A stretch of 43,317 bases of DNA. Origin: an uncultured beta proteobacterium (GTDB taxonomy: Bacteria; Pseudomonadota; Gammaproteobacteria; Burkholderiales; Burkholderiaceae_C). Positions 1-10,173 of the stretch are shown one piece after another. Positions within the stretch are counted from its first letter, which is position 1. Each line of letters opens with the position of its first letter. The notes below the pieces were generated by a model, which searched no databases, was not told the DNA's origin, and saw only the letters and a program-made list of their open reading frames with translations. The DNA is taken from the NCBI GenBank assembly GCA_903861575.1, contig CAIOUR010000183.1, positions 1 to 43,317 of the forward strand, in the 5' to 3' direction. Position numbers and translations under genes: made by a program.

Positions 1-1282
1 GCTCTGCATACAAGTATTGGTCACCAATCGGTAAAAAATCCGAATTTGTCTTGCGAAAGGTAGAGCCAAGGCTCATCATCGGCAGCTGAGCATCGAAATC
101 ATCATTTTTAAGCGGCGAATTTATTGGTAGAAAGTGAATATTTGGAAACGATCGCTCAAATAAGGGGATTAATCTGGGATCCAACAATACCGTTAATTCC
201 GGTATTTTGCGCTTCGCATCATTCAGCATAGTTGCGAACAGCACCTGATCTCCGACGCCTTGCTCAGCCCATATCAACACACGCCTATGACCAATATTCT
301 CAGAATCCCACATCTCTAAAGAGGTATGGAGCATTGCCTGAGGCTCCTTCGGCCGAACAAATCTCCACCTATACAGCTCCCACCCTTTCTGAAAATTCTT
401 TTGCGATAAATATACGAGCGATTTATTAAACTGAGCTTCAGCGTTATTTGGATCTAGGATGATCGCCGACTCATAACTTTCCAACGCTCCGGAAATATCC
501 CCATTTTGAAAAAGTAGAGAGCCTCGATTGAAAAATAAATTAGAGTTTTGGGGTTCCAGTTCAATGCATCGATTGAAGTCATCCAAACTTTGCTGATATT
601 TGTACAGTCGCTGGAAGGCAATACCCCTATTGCACAGGGCTTGAACGAGAACTGGATTTAATTTCAGCGCGCGATCAAAAGCCTGAATAGCGTCGTTAAG
701 TTTTCCTAAGGATAAAAGGGATATACCTTTAAGGCAATGGGCGTCAGCAAACTCCGGATTAACCTGAAGTGCGAGATCACAGGTCGAAATTGCCATCCCA
801 GGTTCGCCGGTTTTTTCCAACATCACGGCCTTATTCAAATATGCATGTATTGACTGCGGGTCGAATTGAATCGCCGAATCGTAGCTAGCAATAGCTTCTT
901 GGTGTTGGCCAAGTGCATCAAGCGCGTTCCCACGGTTGACATAAGCCGGAGCGAATCGAGGATTCAAGGTTAACGCTTGTGCATAACTTTCAACTGCTTT
1001 CTGGTTTTCGTGAAGGGCATAAAACGCAAGACCGCGATGATTAAAGAACAGTGCGTTATCTGGTTTTATCGCTATGGCCTTGTCAATTAGCGCAATCGCG
1101 GCACCATGATTGCCAATTTGATGAGCCATAAGTCCCAACAAATGCAGGGCATCCGCATGCCAAGGATGCACCTGCAGAATATGTTCGTAAATTGACTTGG
1201 CTTTCTGGAGTTCGCCCGCCTGATGTAACTGCACAGCAGTGGACAATTGAGCACCGATATCGAACTCTCGCGACACTGCCAT
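1..1282 (-). CDS. TPR-repeat protein with glycosyltransferase-like C-terminal part (O-GlcNAc-transferase/SPINDLY style); 3' end truncated by the window edge
   Basis: Reverse-strand reading from ATG at 1282 (MAVSREFDIGAQLSTAVQLHQAGELQKAKSIYEHILQVHPWHADALHLLGLMAHQ...) gives many TPR units, then KGWELYRWRF...VLIWAEQGVGDQVLFATML, with no stop noticed through to position 1. It is absent from the ORF track because it runs off the window. Confidence 0.85.
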   Translation of the reverse strand, partial: MAVSREFDIGAQLSTAVQLHQAGELQKAKSIYEHILQVHPWHADALHLLGLMAHQIGNHGAAIALIDKAIAIKPDNALFFNHRGLAFYALHENQKAVESYAQALTLNPRFAPAYVNRGNALDALGQHQEAIASYDSAIQFDPQSIHAYLNKAVMLEKTGEPGMAISTCDLALQVNPEFADAHCLKGISLLSLGKLNDAIQAFDRALKLNPVLVQALCNRGIAFQRLYKYQQSLDDFNRCIELEPQNSNLFFNRGSLLFQNGDISGALESYESAIILDPNNAEAQFNKSLVYLSQKNFQKGWELYRWRFVRPKEPQAMLHTSLEMWDSENIGHRRVLIWAEQGVGDQVLFATMLNDAKRKIPELTVLLDPRLIPLFERSFPNIHFLPINSPLKNDDFDAQLPMMSLGSTFRKTNSDFLPIGDQYLYAE

Positions 1283-1434
1283 TCGACGTCCTCCATTGGG
1301 AGATGCGGTACCGATTGGGCGGGTAGTATTGTTAGGAGTCCTGGCCATAAAATTGGTAGTAAGTGCAGCGCGGTACGGCGAATCTACAAAGCACTTTATC
1401 ACCCCAAACATGAGCGCCCAAGCGGAGAACCAAT

Positions 1435-2115
1435 TTGATACCTAGCCTCACGCTGGTGGTCGGCTTTGACCAACGAGAAGCCATCAGCTACCACACGTTT
1501 TGTCAGAGCGTCTTGGAGAAGGCATCTATTCCGGTGCGCTTTATACCGCTGGCTGAAAATACGCTGCGCTTTTACCGGGAGTGCCACGAAAACATCAGCA
1601 ACAGGTTCATTTTCAGCCGCTTTTTGACTCCCTACCTAACTGATTACCAAGGTATGGCCGTATATGCGGATGGCGATATGGTGTGTCAAACTGACATCGC
1701 AGAACTCGCCGCTATGTTTGACCCTGCCAAAGCCGTTCAGTTGGTACAACACCATTACCAGACCAAGGCCACCACAAAGTACTTAAATAACCGCAACGTC
1801 AACTATCCGCGTAAGAATTGGTCTAGCTTGGTGATGTTCAACTGTGCGCACCCAGCTAACCGCGTGCTCACCCCGGCTTACATCGAAGAAAAAGACGGCT
1901 CGCACTTGCACCGCTTCGGATGGTTGCACGACGAAGACATTGGCGCACTGCCACTGGAGTGGAATTGGCTCGCTACCGAGTACGAAGACAACCCCAGCGC
2001 CAAAATCGTCCACTACACCCTTGGCACGCCCTGCTTTCAAGATTACAGAGGTGCTGCCATGGCGGAACATTGGTGGCAGGCCAACGCCCGTGCAAATGAA
2101 GGACTGGATCGCTAA
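1435..2115 (+). CDS. Glycosyltransferase (GT8-like)
   Basis: 226 aa; SLTLVVGFDQREAISYHTFCQSVL...RFIFSRFLTPYL...AVYADGDMVCQTDI (DxD-like motif). TTG start preceded by GGAGAA. Confidence 0.75.
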   Translation: MIPSLTLVVGFDQREAISYHTFCQSVLEKASIPVRFIPLAENTLRFYRECHENISNRFIFSRFLTPYLTDYQGMAVYADGDMVCQTDIAELAAMFDPAKAVQLVQHHYQTKATTKYLNNRNVNYPRKNWSSLVMFNCAHPANRVLTPAYIEEKDGSHLHRFGWLHDEDIGALPLEWNWLATEYEDNPSAKIVHYTLGTPCFQDYRGAAMAEHWWQANARANEGLDR

Positions 2116-2130
2116 ACGCTTCAACACATA

Positions 2131-2166
2131 AAAAACCCCCACCATGTCTCCATGGTGGGGGTTTTA
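2131..2166. terminator. Bidirectional rho-independent terminator between convergent glycosyltransferase and porin genes
   Basis: AAAAA-CCCCCACCATG-TCTC-CATGGTGGGGG-TTTT: perfect 11-bp stem, 4-nt loop, A-tract and T-tract flanks. Confidence 0.93.
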
Positions 2167-2205
2167 GTTTCTAAGAACCTCAACTGGCACTAGGCCAGCG
2201 GAAGA

Positions 2206-3213
2206 TTAGAAAGAGTGGTTCAAAGCAATCACGAGCGCGTTGGGGTTGGAAGTGCCTGCGTCCTGGGTGGTTGCGTACGTACCAGAGATATTGGTACGGT
2301 TGGACAGCTTGTACACAGCGTTGTAGATCGAACCAGAGTACGTTGTATCGCTGCTAGCAGAAGCGTTACCCGACTTGGCACGTGTACCCCATTGCGCGCT
2401 CAGGGTGAGCGGGCTGTTGGCCAGAGGAATGCTGATACCGACCAATGTGTCCGTACGGGTATTGCCGTAGGTGTAGGTCTGCTGTTGGTAACCAGCGCCG
2501 ATCTTTGCAACACCCATGTCGTACGCAAAAGATGCGCGGTGACGGTAGTTGGCATTGGACGTGGCATTGTTAGCCATGTCAAAGGTGCGATAACCCACGT
2601 TCAAAGTCAGAGCACCAGCTGCGTAGTCGGCAGAGTAGGTGTTGTAACGCTGGTAGTCAGCAGTGTTGCCGTAACCAGCAGCACCCGCGCCTTCACCGCT
2701 TGCACCGCTGTTGGGAGCGGACTCAGTGTGCGCCACGCTCAACGCGATTTGGTCGGTCAGCTTGAACTTGTAGACCAGGTCTTCGTTGTAGGTCGGTGTG
2801 CTGAAGGTGTTGATAACGGAAGAGATCGAACCAGAGCCCAAGGAACCGTATACGCAAGAACCAGCAGAGGCGATACCGCAAGACAGGTAATCGTCAGAGT
2901 AGATCGAATCCACTTTCAGGGAACCGGCGGAGCCCATGTCCAAAACCATAGACAGGTCACGACCAACGGAGGCTTTGTCGGTGGTATTCAGCTTGACACC
3001 CATCTTGCTGGTCAACTTGCCCAGGCCTTCGATGTCTTCAGTCATCGTGAAGTTAAGGCTGGCGTCGTCTTTACCCATACCGCTGGCCGTTGCGCCTGCG
3101 CTGGTCTGGGTTTGGAAGTAAGCGTAGCCGATCGAGCCGGTCATAACGGCCTGAGCGAATGCACCGCCGGTAACTGCAACAGCAGCCAATGCAACTAGTG
3201 TCTTTTTCATCAT
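2206..3213 (-). CDS. Gram-negative outer membrane porin (Burkholderiales type)
   Basis: MMKKTLVALAAVAVTGGAFAQ signal peptide, beta-barrel alternation, terminal Phe (ALVIALNHSF). Confidence 0.9.
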   Translation of the reverse strand: MMKKTLVALAAVAVTGGAFAQAVMTGSIGYAYFQTQTSAGATASGMGKDDASLNFTMTEDIEGLGKLTSKMGVKLNTTDKASVGRDLSMVLDMGSAGSLKVDSIYSDDYLSCGIASAGSCVYGSLGSGSISSVINTFSTPTYNEDLVYKFKLTDQIALSVAHTESAPNSGASGEGAGAAGYGNTADYQRYNTYSADYAAGALTLNVGYRTFDMANNATSNANYRHRASFAYDMGVAKIGAGYQQQTYTYGNTRTDTLVGISIPLANSPLTLSAQWGTRAKSGNASASSDTTYSGSIYNAVYKLSNRTNISGTYATTQDAGTSNPNALVIALNHSF

Positions 3214-3446
3214 GAAAATCTCCAAAGTTAAAACAAATTAACCAGGACCGGCATAGCTACCAATCCCAGCGAACTACCCATCTAAGAGCAGTTACGGTGT
3301 ATTCCAACAGATGTCCGGCCCTCGGGAGCCATGACGAGCGGTAAATGGCCTTAAAAACTGCTGGAGTGTTGCGGCTCGACAACATCACAGGCAATTTCAG
3401 GAGCATTGCCCCCCCACCTGGCTGCTAGGCGTATTGGCTGGCGACC

Positions 3447-4121
3447 ATGGACAATCGGCTCATGCACTCGCCCCAAAGCCACACCACCCCCGTCGACATC
3501 CTGATTAACACCTTGGACAACGCGCTGCGCACCCTGTTCGCCGCACCGCACGCCAGCAGCGCGTGCGCCACGCTGCCAGAAGCCCCGACGCAGCTCGCCG
3601 AGGCGGAGCGCGCCCAGGCCGCCGGGCTGATGCGGGTCAACCACGTGGGTGAGATTTGTGCGCAGGCGCTCTACACGGCGCAGGCAGTGGCCACCCGCAA
3701 CCCCGGCTTGCGCGCCCAGTACGAGGCGGCCTGCGCCGAAGAAGTGGACCACCTGGCCTGGACCGCGCAGCGGCTGGACGAGCTGGGCGCAGGGCCTTCG
3801 CTGCTGAACCCGCTGTGGTACGCGGGCGCATTCGGCCTGGGGCTGCTGGCCGGGCGCTTGGGTGATGCCGTCAGCCTGGGCTTTGTGGTGGAAACCGAGC
3901 GCCAGGTGGGCGCGCACTTGGAAAGCCATTTGGGCAGCGGGCCTGACGCCCTCCCTCCCGCCGACCACGCGTCACGCGCCATCGTGGCGCACATGCACCG
4001 CGACGAACTCGCCCACGCCCGTGCTGCCGAAGACGCCGGAGCGGCTCAGCTGCCACCGGCTGTGCAAGAGCTGATGCGCAGTGCCGCCAAGGTCATGACG
4101 ACGGTGGCACGACGCGTCTGA
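3447..4121 (+). CDS. coq7: Demethoxyubiquinone hydroxylase (Coq7 family)
   Basis: LMRVNHVGEICAQALYTAQA, EEVDHLAWTAQRLDELG, VVETERQVGAHLESHL, MHRDELAHARAAEDAGA: di-iron Coq7 motifs. Confidence 0.93.
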   Translation: MDNRLMHSPQSHTTPVDILINTLDNALRTLFAAPHASSACATLPEAPTQLAEAERAQAAGLMRVNHVGEICAQALYTAQAVATRNPGLRAQYEAACAEEVDHLAWTAQRLDELGAGPSLLNPLWYAGAFGLGLLAGRLGDAVSLGFVVETERQVGAHLESHLGSGPDALPPADHASRAIVAHMHRDELAHARAAEDAGAAQLPPAVQELMRSAAKVMTTVARRV

Positions 4122-4137
4122 GGTGAGAAGCGCGTCC

Positions 4138-4821
4138 TCAGCCCGACAGCCGGTACGGCTCCTCGAAATCCAAAAACTCGTTTTCGCCCAGCGCCCCGTC
4201 AATCCAGGCGCGTACGCCAGCCAAAGCCAATACCCGGTCCACATACGCCTCCACCTGCGGCTGCATGGGCAGCGCGTAGGTGCGCAGGCGGGTGCACACC
4301 GGGGCAAAGTAAGCGTCAGCCACGGTGAAATGATCAAACAACAGGGGGCCGCCGTGCTGCGCCAGGACCTCGCTCCACATGGCGGTCAGGCGCGCCACGT
4401 CGGCGCGCACGCCGGGCTGGTCGCGCCAGATCAAGGCGCCCTGAGACGCCAAATCAGCCTCGATATTCATGGGGCAGTGGCTGCGCAGGGCGCTAAAACC
4501 CGCGTGCATTTCAGCGCAGATGCTGCGCGCTCGGGCACGGTCTGCGACCGCGCGCGGCCACAGCTGCTTGTCGGGGAACTGTTCAGCCAGGTATTCGGCA
4601 ATCGCCAGCGTGTCCCAGACTGCCAGCTCGCCGTCTAGCAGCAGCGGGACTTTGCCTGCGGGGCTGAGCGTGCGCAGCGTCGTCTTGAACTGCGAATCGG
4701 ACGCGAAGGAGTCAAAGCGCACCATGACTTCTTCAAACGGGATGCCGGCCTGCGTCATCAACACCCAGGGGCGCATGGACCAGGACGAGTAGTTTTTATT
4801 GCCGATAAAGAGTTTCAGCAT
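4138..4821 (-). CDS. Glutathione S-transferase family protein
   Basis: MLKLFIGNKNYSSWSMRPWVLMTQAGIPFEEV...SPAGKVPLLLDGELAVWDTLAIAEYLAEQFP thioredoxin-fold GST N-domain. Confidence 0.9.
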   Translation of the reverse strand: MLKLFIGNKNYSSWSMRPWVLMTQAGIPFEEVMVRFDSFASDSQFKTTLRTLSPAGKVPLLLDGELAVWDTLAIAEYLAEQFPDKQLWPRAVADRARARSICAEMHAGFSALRSHCPMNIEADLASQGALIWRDQPGVRADVARLTAMWSEVLAQHGGPLLFDHFTVADAYFAPVCTRLRTYALPMQPQVEAYVDRVLALAGVRAWIDGALGENEFLDFEEPYRLSG

Positions 4822-4840
4822 GGCGATCTCAGCGGTTGCT

Positions 4841-6871
4841 TCAGGGAAGGTCGGCCCCAGGGTCGGGCTGCGCCGCCTCGGCTTCGCTGGGCGGGCCGAT
4901 GCGGCCTAAGCGTGCCTTGATGGATTGCGGTTGGCCGCTGAGCATGGCAGCATATAGCGTGGTGTTGGCCAGCACTTTTTTGACGTAGTCCCGGGTTTCA
5001 GGGAAAGGCACGTTCTCGGCCCAGATCGCACCCTCCACGGCTAAGGGTCCGCTGCGCCAGAGGCGCGCGCGCCCCGGGCCGGCGTTGTACGCGGCGGCGG
5101 CCAGCGGCATCGAACCGCCAAAGCTGTCCAGGGCCAGCTTGAGGTAGCCGGTGCCGATGGCGATATTGGTGTCGCGGTCGTTGAGTTTGTGCGGGGCGAA
5201 GTCCGTCATGCCCAGCTTTTTGGCGGTCCATTTGGCGGTAGCGGGCATGACCTGCATCAAGCCGGAGGCACCCACGCCGGAACGGGCGTCCATGATAAAG
5301 CGGCTTTCCTGGCGGATCAGGCCGTACACATAGGCTGCGTCCAACCCGACGGCGGTACTGCGCGCTACGACGCTTTGTCGGAAGGGTGTGGGGAAGCGCT
5401 GTTCAATGTCCACCAGGTTGCGGGTCCGGTCGCTGGCATTGATGCAGCGGTCCCAGACTTCGGCGCGGCAGGCCATGTCGGCCGCAGCCAACAGCGCGCG
5501 GTCGTCCATGCCGCCGTTATGGTGCAGGTTGGTGGTGTAGTTCCACTCGCGCACGCCCTCGGCGCGCAGGCCGATCTGGATGGCGTAGAGGCCGCGCTGC
5601 AGGCCGGGGTTCTGGCGAGCAGCGTCACGCTCGGCTGCGGTAAGCGGCGCAGGACGGGGGGGAGCGCTGATACGGCCACCCGTCTCCTCCAGCGCCAGCA
5701 TTTCATAGAACCCACGGGTACCGGCCAGTGCCTGCAAAGCGTTCAAAGCCGCCACGCGCGCAGGGTCGTTCGCACCAGGGCTGAGTTCAAGCTGCGCGCG
5801 CGCATGCCAGTACGCCCAGGCCGAATCTGCGCGCAAACCGGGTGGCATGGCGTTGATAAAGGCCTGCGCCCGCGCCCACTGCCCGGCGCGCAGAGCGGCC
5901 CGCGCACCCCAGGCCAGGTGGTCTTCGTGCATCTGCGCCAGATTGCCTTTAGCGAAGTAACCCAGCGCGTCGGGGTCCTGCTTTTGCGCCGCCCGCTTGC
6001 CGATCACGCCCCATATCCAGCTGCGCTCTTCCGCGCTCAGCTGGGCGCGCCAGCGCAATTTATCCACCTGCTGCGCGGCCTTTTGGTAGTCGGAATCAGC
6101 GAGGCGAATCATCGCCAACGACACCAGTTCACGCGTTTTGGGGCGCATGGCGGTAAGTTTGTCGTCCAGGTATTTGGCCGGGCGTTGGTAGACGATGTCA
6201 AAGCCCTTGACCCAGGACGGATCTAGGATGCCGATGGCCTGCGCCGCCACCTGCGGGCGGTCATTTTCCATGGCCAGACGGGCGCGCAGCCACGCCACCT
6301 GGGCAGGCAGCTTGTGGGCCTTATAGAGCGCGTCAAATGCGCTGGAGCAACCCTCTTCGGACTCGCGCAACGCCAACCAGTTGGTTTGTACGGTTGCGGC
6401 CACATCAGCGCGGTTGGTCACGAAGTCCGCAAGCGCGGCGAAGCATTGGATGGAGCGGTCATCGCCCATGCGGTAGAGCGGGTACTGGGTGTTGAACGTC
6501 TGCCAATCGGCAGAGCGGCCCAGCTGCAAAAGCCAGTCAGCGCGCAAGCGGTCTTCCTGGTAGGTGCCCGCGTAGGTGCTCAGAAACGTCTGGATGTCGG
6601 TTTTGCTGGCCGTGTCCAGGCGATTGGACATTTCCCAGTACGCGGCCCAGGGCTCGAGCATGTAGCCCTTGAATTGGGGCAAAGCGGCAGCCAAGGCGCG
6701 GCTGTCACGCCGCCGGTAGGCCTGTGCCATGTCCAACAAGGCAGCGTCCAGTCGGGGGTTATCCGCAGAGGCTGCCGGGGCCGCCTGCGCTTGCAGTGGC
6801 GCAGCGAAAAACGATGCGCCCCAAAGCAAGGCGGCAGCGGCAAAAAGAGTCCAACGGGGTAATGCTGTCAA
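4841..6871 (-). CDS. Soluble lytic murein transglycosylase (Slt70-like)
   Basis: 676 aa; signal peptide; C-terminal AYVYGLIRQESRFIMDARSGVGASGLMQVMPATAKWTAKKLG...AAAYNAGPGRARLWR SLT domain. Confidence 0.93.
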   Translation of the reverse strand: MTALPRWTLFAAAALLWGASFFAAPLQAQAAPAASADNPRLDAALLDMAQAYRRRDSRALAAALPQFKGYMLEPWAAYWEMSNRLDTASKTDIQTFLSTYAGTYQEDRLRADWLLQLGRSADWQTFNTQYPLYRMGDDRSIQCFAALADFVTNRADVAATVQTNWLALRESEEGCSSAFDALYKAHKLPAQVAWLRARLAMENDRPQVAAQAIGILDPSWVKGFDIVYQRPAKYLDDKLTAMRPKTRELVSLAMIRLADSDYQKAAQQVDKLRWRAQLSAEERSWIWGVIGKRAAQKQDPDALGYFAKGNLAQMHEDHLAWGARAALRAGQWARAQAFINAMPPGLRADSAWAYWHARAQLELSPGANDPARVAALNALQALAGTRGFYEMLALEETGGRISAPPRPAPLTAAERDAARQNPGLQRGLYAIQIGLRAEGVREWNYTTNLHHNGGMDDRALLAAADMACRAEVWDRCINASDRTRNLVDIEQRFPTPFRQSVVARSTAVGLDAAYVYGLIRQESRFIMDARSGVGASGLMQVMPATAKWTAKKLGMTDFAPHKLNDRDTNIAIGTGYLKLALDSFGGSMPLAAAAYNAGPGRARLWRSGPLAVEGAIWAENVPFPETRDYVKKVLANTTLYAAMLSGQPQSIKARLGRIGPPSEAEAAQPDPGADLP

Positions 6872-6901
6872 AATGGTTCTACTTCACTCAATTCACCGAT
6901 T

Positions 6902-7525
6902 ATGGACAAGTCCTCCGAATCCGCCGGCGAGGCCAAAAAGGCCCTGCGTAAAGAGTTGCTGGCCTTGCGCAATGCGCTACCCGACCGGCAACATCGCAGT
7001 GAATTGCTGCAGCAGGTCATGCGGATCTGGCTGCTGCGGCGCGAAGACACGGTGATCGGGGCGTACTGGCCCATCAAAGGCGAATTTGACCCTCTGCCCG
7101 CGCTGCACCGCTGGAAAGAAGACGGCGAGTTGTTGGACCAGCCGCAGCCCCGGCGCATCGCCCTGCCCGTCATCAACAAAGCCCATAAAACCATGACCTT
7201 CCACATCTGGTACCCGGGCTGCGAAATGGAGGAAGACGCCTATGGCATTCCCAAACCCAAAGACACCGAGATGGTCTCCCCTACGCTGCTGTTTGTGCCC
7301 TGCGTGGGCTATAGCGCCGGGGGTTACCGTCTAGGCTATGGCGGCGGCTTTTACGACCGCATGCTGGGCAGCCTGGAGCCGCGGCCGTTCACCGTGGGGC
7401 TGGGCTTTGGCGTGGGCTATGTCAGCGACTTTTCACCCGAGCCGCACGATGTGCCGCTGGACGCCATCCTCACCGACTTTGGCGAAGCGTGGCCGGTGGC
7501 CGACATCTCTCGCCCGCAGCGCTGA
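6902..7525 (+). CDS. 5-formyltetrahydrofolate cyclo-ligase
   Basis: ALRKELLALRNALPDRQHRSELL...GAYWPIKGEFDP...LLFVPCVGYSAGGYRLGYGGGFYDRML. Confidence 0.92.
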   Translation: MDKSSESAGEAKKALRKELLALRNALPDRQHRSELLQQVMRIWLLRREDTVIGAYWPIKGEFDPLPALHRWKEDGELLDQPQPRRIALPVINKAHKTMTFHIWYPGCEMEEDAYGIPKPKDTEMVSPTLLFVPCVGYSAGGYRLGYGGGFYDRMLGSLEPRPFTVGLGFGVGYVSDFSPEPHDVPLDAILTDFGEAWPVADISRPQR

Positions 7526-7550
7526 CCCCCCGGCCAATGACAGGCAAGCG

Positions 7551-8450
7551 CTAGGGCGTTTGCGCCGCCAGCTTTTGCAAATCCCGGGCGTAAGAGGCCA
7601 GTTTGTCGGCCATGTGGCGGCGCTGACTGGGGCTTGTGGTTGCGTGGAACTCGGTAACGTGGACACAGTCCGCCGCGATGATGCGATCCAGATATACCCG
7701 GTACATCGGGTCAGGCGACACCAGACTGCGCTCCAACAGGGCCTCGATGGCGGGCTGGGCGCGTTCGGGCGGCTGCCCGCGCAGCGCTTCAATCGTGTCC
7801 AGGATGTCGGCATGGCGGCGTTGTAGTTCCTTCCAACCCGATGCCGAGTCATACGGCGTCAATTCCAACTGGCTGCGCAACAAGGCGGTTTGCGCCGGGC
7901 TGGCTGAGCCGTACCAATTTTTCACGTTGTCCAAGGCCTTGTCCAGCCGCTCATCTATTTGCTCGGAAGGACGTGCGTCCAGCCACTTGCCGCGCCAGGT
8001 CTTGGCCGATTTGGCGAGCTCTCGGCGCACACGCTCGGCTTGCGCGGGCTTGAGCGTGGGCGCGGTGGCTGCAATCAACGGGGCGCTGCGGTGGGCGAAG
8101 CCGCGCACATAGTCCAGGCCTTCGCCGTACCAGGCGCAGACCTGTCCGGCGTTTAACTCACCCGGCGCAGCCGCCTGCACGGTTTGCAGCATCTGCGCGA
8201 TGCGGGGCAGGTCTTCTTTGCGGTGCCAGGCGTGCAATTGCGCCAGATCAGCCTTTACGCGGGCGCTTTGGGCAGCGTCAAAGTCGGCATAGGAATCCAG
8301 CCACCAATGAATTGCAAAGGGCGCGTTGTTGTAGGCCGGAACGACAGCACTGCAGCCACCCAGAATCAGCAAACAGGCTGCGCCGATAATCCGGCAGATG
8401 ACGGCAAAGCCGCCTCCCCCCACGCGCAAAGGTGTGCATAAAAAAGGCAT
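7551..8450 (-). CDS. DUF6279-type lipoprotein
   Basis: From ATG at 8450: lipobox [35 protein letters not shown]...; the ORF-track extension to 8720 overlaps glmU and is unlikely. Confidence 0.7.
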   Translation of the reverse strand: MPFLCTPLRVGGGGFAVICRIIGAACLLILGGCSAVVPAYNNAPFAIHWWLDSYADFDAAQSARVKADLAQLHAWHRKEDLPRIAQMLQTVQAAAPGELNAGQVCAWYGEGLDYVRGFAHRSAPLIAATAPTLKPAQAERVRRELAKSAKTWRGKWLDARPSEQIDERLDKALDNVKNWYGSASPAQTALLRSQLELTPYDSASGWKELQRRHADILDTIEALRGQPPERAQPAIEALLERSLVSPDPMYRVYLDRIIAADCVHVTEFHATTSPSQRRHMADKLASYARDLQKLAAQTP

Positions 8451-8454
8451 AGTT

Positions 8455-9858
8455 GTGGCAACTGACAATTTGGCTAGCCCCCCGCCCCCCGTGGACGTGG
8501 TCATTATGGCGGCGGGTAAGGGCACCCGCATGATGAGCAGCCTACCCAAGGTCCTGCACCGCCTGGCCGGACTCCCCTTGATTTCCCATGTGCTGCACAC
8601 CGCGCGCAGCTTGCAGGCCCGCAACACGGTTGTGATCACAGGCCACGGTGCGGACGCGGTAGAGGCTGCAATCGGCGGCTCCGGTTTGCAGTTCGCACGG
8701 CAAATGCCCCAATTGGGCACCGGTCATGCCGTGCAACAGGCAGTACCGCTGTTGGCAGGTGATGGCGTGGTGCTCGTACTGTCAGGCGATGTACCCCTGA
8801 TTCACGCAGACACGCTGCGCGCATTGGTGGCGGCCTGCGCCGGGCAGCGGCTGGCTTTGCTCACCATCCAGCTCAACGACCCGACCGGTTACGGGCGTGT
8901 TGTACGCCAGAGCGACGCGGTACGGGCCATCGTGGAACACAAAGACGCCAGCGATGCGCAGCGCACTATTACCGAGGTTTACAGCGGCATCATGGCGGCC
9001 CCGGCGCACGCGCTCAAAGGCTGGCTGGCGCGGCTGCACAGCCGCAATGCGCAAGGCGAGTTCTACCTGACCGATGTGGTGGGCATGGCCGTGGCCGACG
9101 GCATGGACGTTGTGGCGCACACCATCGCCGACGCGCTGCAAGTGGCCGGCGTCAACAGCCCTGCGCAACTGGCCGAGCTGGAGCGCGCGCACCAGTTGCG
9201 CACCGCGCAGGCGCTCATGGAACGCGGCGTGCGGCTGCAAGACCCGGCGCGGCTGGATGTGCGCGGCACGCTGGAATGCGGCAGCGACGTGGAAATTGAT
9301 GTGAACTGTGTCTTTGAGGGCCGGGTGCAACTGGGCGATGGGGTGAAGATCGGCCCCAACTGCGTCATTGCCGATTGCGCCATTGAACGCGGCGCGGTGA
9401 TCCAAGCCTTTACCCACATTGACGGCGAAAAGGCGGGCGTCACGGTCGGCGAGAACGCGCGGGTCGGTCCGTTTGCGCGGCTGCGACCGGGGGCGCGGCT
9501 TGGGCCTGAGGTGCACATCGGCAATTTTGTGGAAGTAAAAAACGCCACGCTGGCGGCTGGCTCAAAAGCCAACCACCTGGCGTATGTGGGCGACGCGAGC
9601 GTGGGCGAACGCGTCAACTTCGGCGCAGGCAGCATCACCGCCAATTACGACGGCGTCAACAAGCACCGCACCGTGATTGAGGCCGACGTGCAAGTCGGCA
9701 GCAACTGCGTGCTGGTCGCCCCCGTCACCCTGGGCGCGGGCAGCACCATTGGCGGCGGCTCCACGATCACCAAAGACACGCCTGCAGGCGCGCTGACGGT
9801 GGCGCGCGGCAAACAAGTCAGCGTGGCGGGGTGGAAGCGGCCAGCAAAACAGTCGTAG
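8455..9858 (+). CDS. glmU: Bifunctional N-acetylglucosamine-1-phosphate uridyltransferase / glucosamine-1-phosphate acetyltransferase
   Basis: [27 protein letters not shown] plus C-terminal left-handed beta-helix hexapeptides ([27 protein letters not shown]...[18 protein letters not shown]). Start placed at GTG 8455; the track start is 8398. Confidence 0.95.
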   Translation: MATDNLASPPPPVDVVIMAAGKGTRMMSSLPKVLHRLAGLPLISHVLHTARSLQARNTVVITGHGADAVEAAIGGSGLQFARQMPQLGTGHAVQQAVPLLAGDGVVLVLSGDVPLIHADTLRALVAACAGQRLALLTIQLNDPTGYGRVVRQSDAVRAIVEHKDASDAQRTITEVYSGIMAAPAHALKGWLARLHSRNAQGEFYLTDVVGMAVADGMDVVAHTIADALQVAGVNSPAQLAELERAHQLRTAQALMERGVRLQDPARLDVRGTLECGSDVEIDVNCVFEGRVQLGDGVKIGPNCVIADCAIERGAVIQAFTHIDGEKAGVTVGENARVGPFARLRPGARLGPEVHIGNFVEVKNATLAAGSKANHLAYVGDASVGERVNFGAGSITANYDGVNKHRTVIEADVQVGSNCVLVAPVTLGAGSTIGGGSTITKDTPAGALTVARGKQVSVAGWKRPAKQS

Positions 9859-9862
9859 CCCT

Positions 9863-9894
9863 CAAACGAGCGAATCGTTCGATTAGCGCGTTTG
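9863..9894. promoter_or_regulatory. 32-bp imperfect dyad (13/15 bp arms, TT centre) upstream of the TA operon; candidate autoregulatory operator or hairpin
   Basis: CAAACGAGCGAATCG-TT-CGATTAGCGCGTTTG, located 5 nt after the glmU stop and 28 nt before the antitoxin ATG. Confidence 0.6.
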
Positions 9895-9921
9895 GCACGG
9901 TGTGCATGGTACATTCTTACC

Positions 9922-10173
9922 ATGCAAACCTTTTCCGCCAACGAAGCCAAAACCCAGTTCGGCCAATTTATTGATCTGGCCCAGCGCGAGCCGGTACGGG
10001 TCATGCGGCGCGACCGGGTGGTGGGCGTGATGGTCTCGGCGCGCGACTACGAAGCCATGCGCGCGTTTTACGCCAACCGCCTGCAACACACGCTGGCCCA
10101 GACCGCGCAAACAGCCCAAGACGCCGGCTTGACGCCCGAATTGCTCGACGAACTGCTGCGTGACGAATCTTGA
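9922..10173 (+). CDS. Phd/YefM-type antitoxin
   Basis: MQTFSANEAKTQFGQFIDLAQREPVRVMRRDRVVGVMVSARDYEAM: typical Phd N-terminal fold signature. Confidence 0.88.
   Translation: MQTFSANEAKTQFGQFIDLAQREPVRVMRRDRVVGVMVSARDYEAMRAFYANRLQHTLAQTAQTAQDAGLTPELLDELLRDES

Noticed and set aside
2215-3198. 327-aa plus-strand ORF opposite the porin
   Set aside because: Antisense shadow of an unambiguous porin gene.
5189-6226. 345-aa plus-strand ORF
   Set aside because: Antisense shadow of the lytic transglycosylase; no domain logic.
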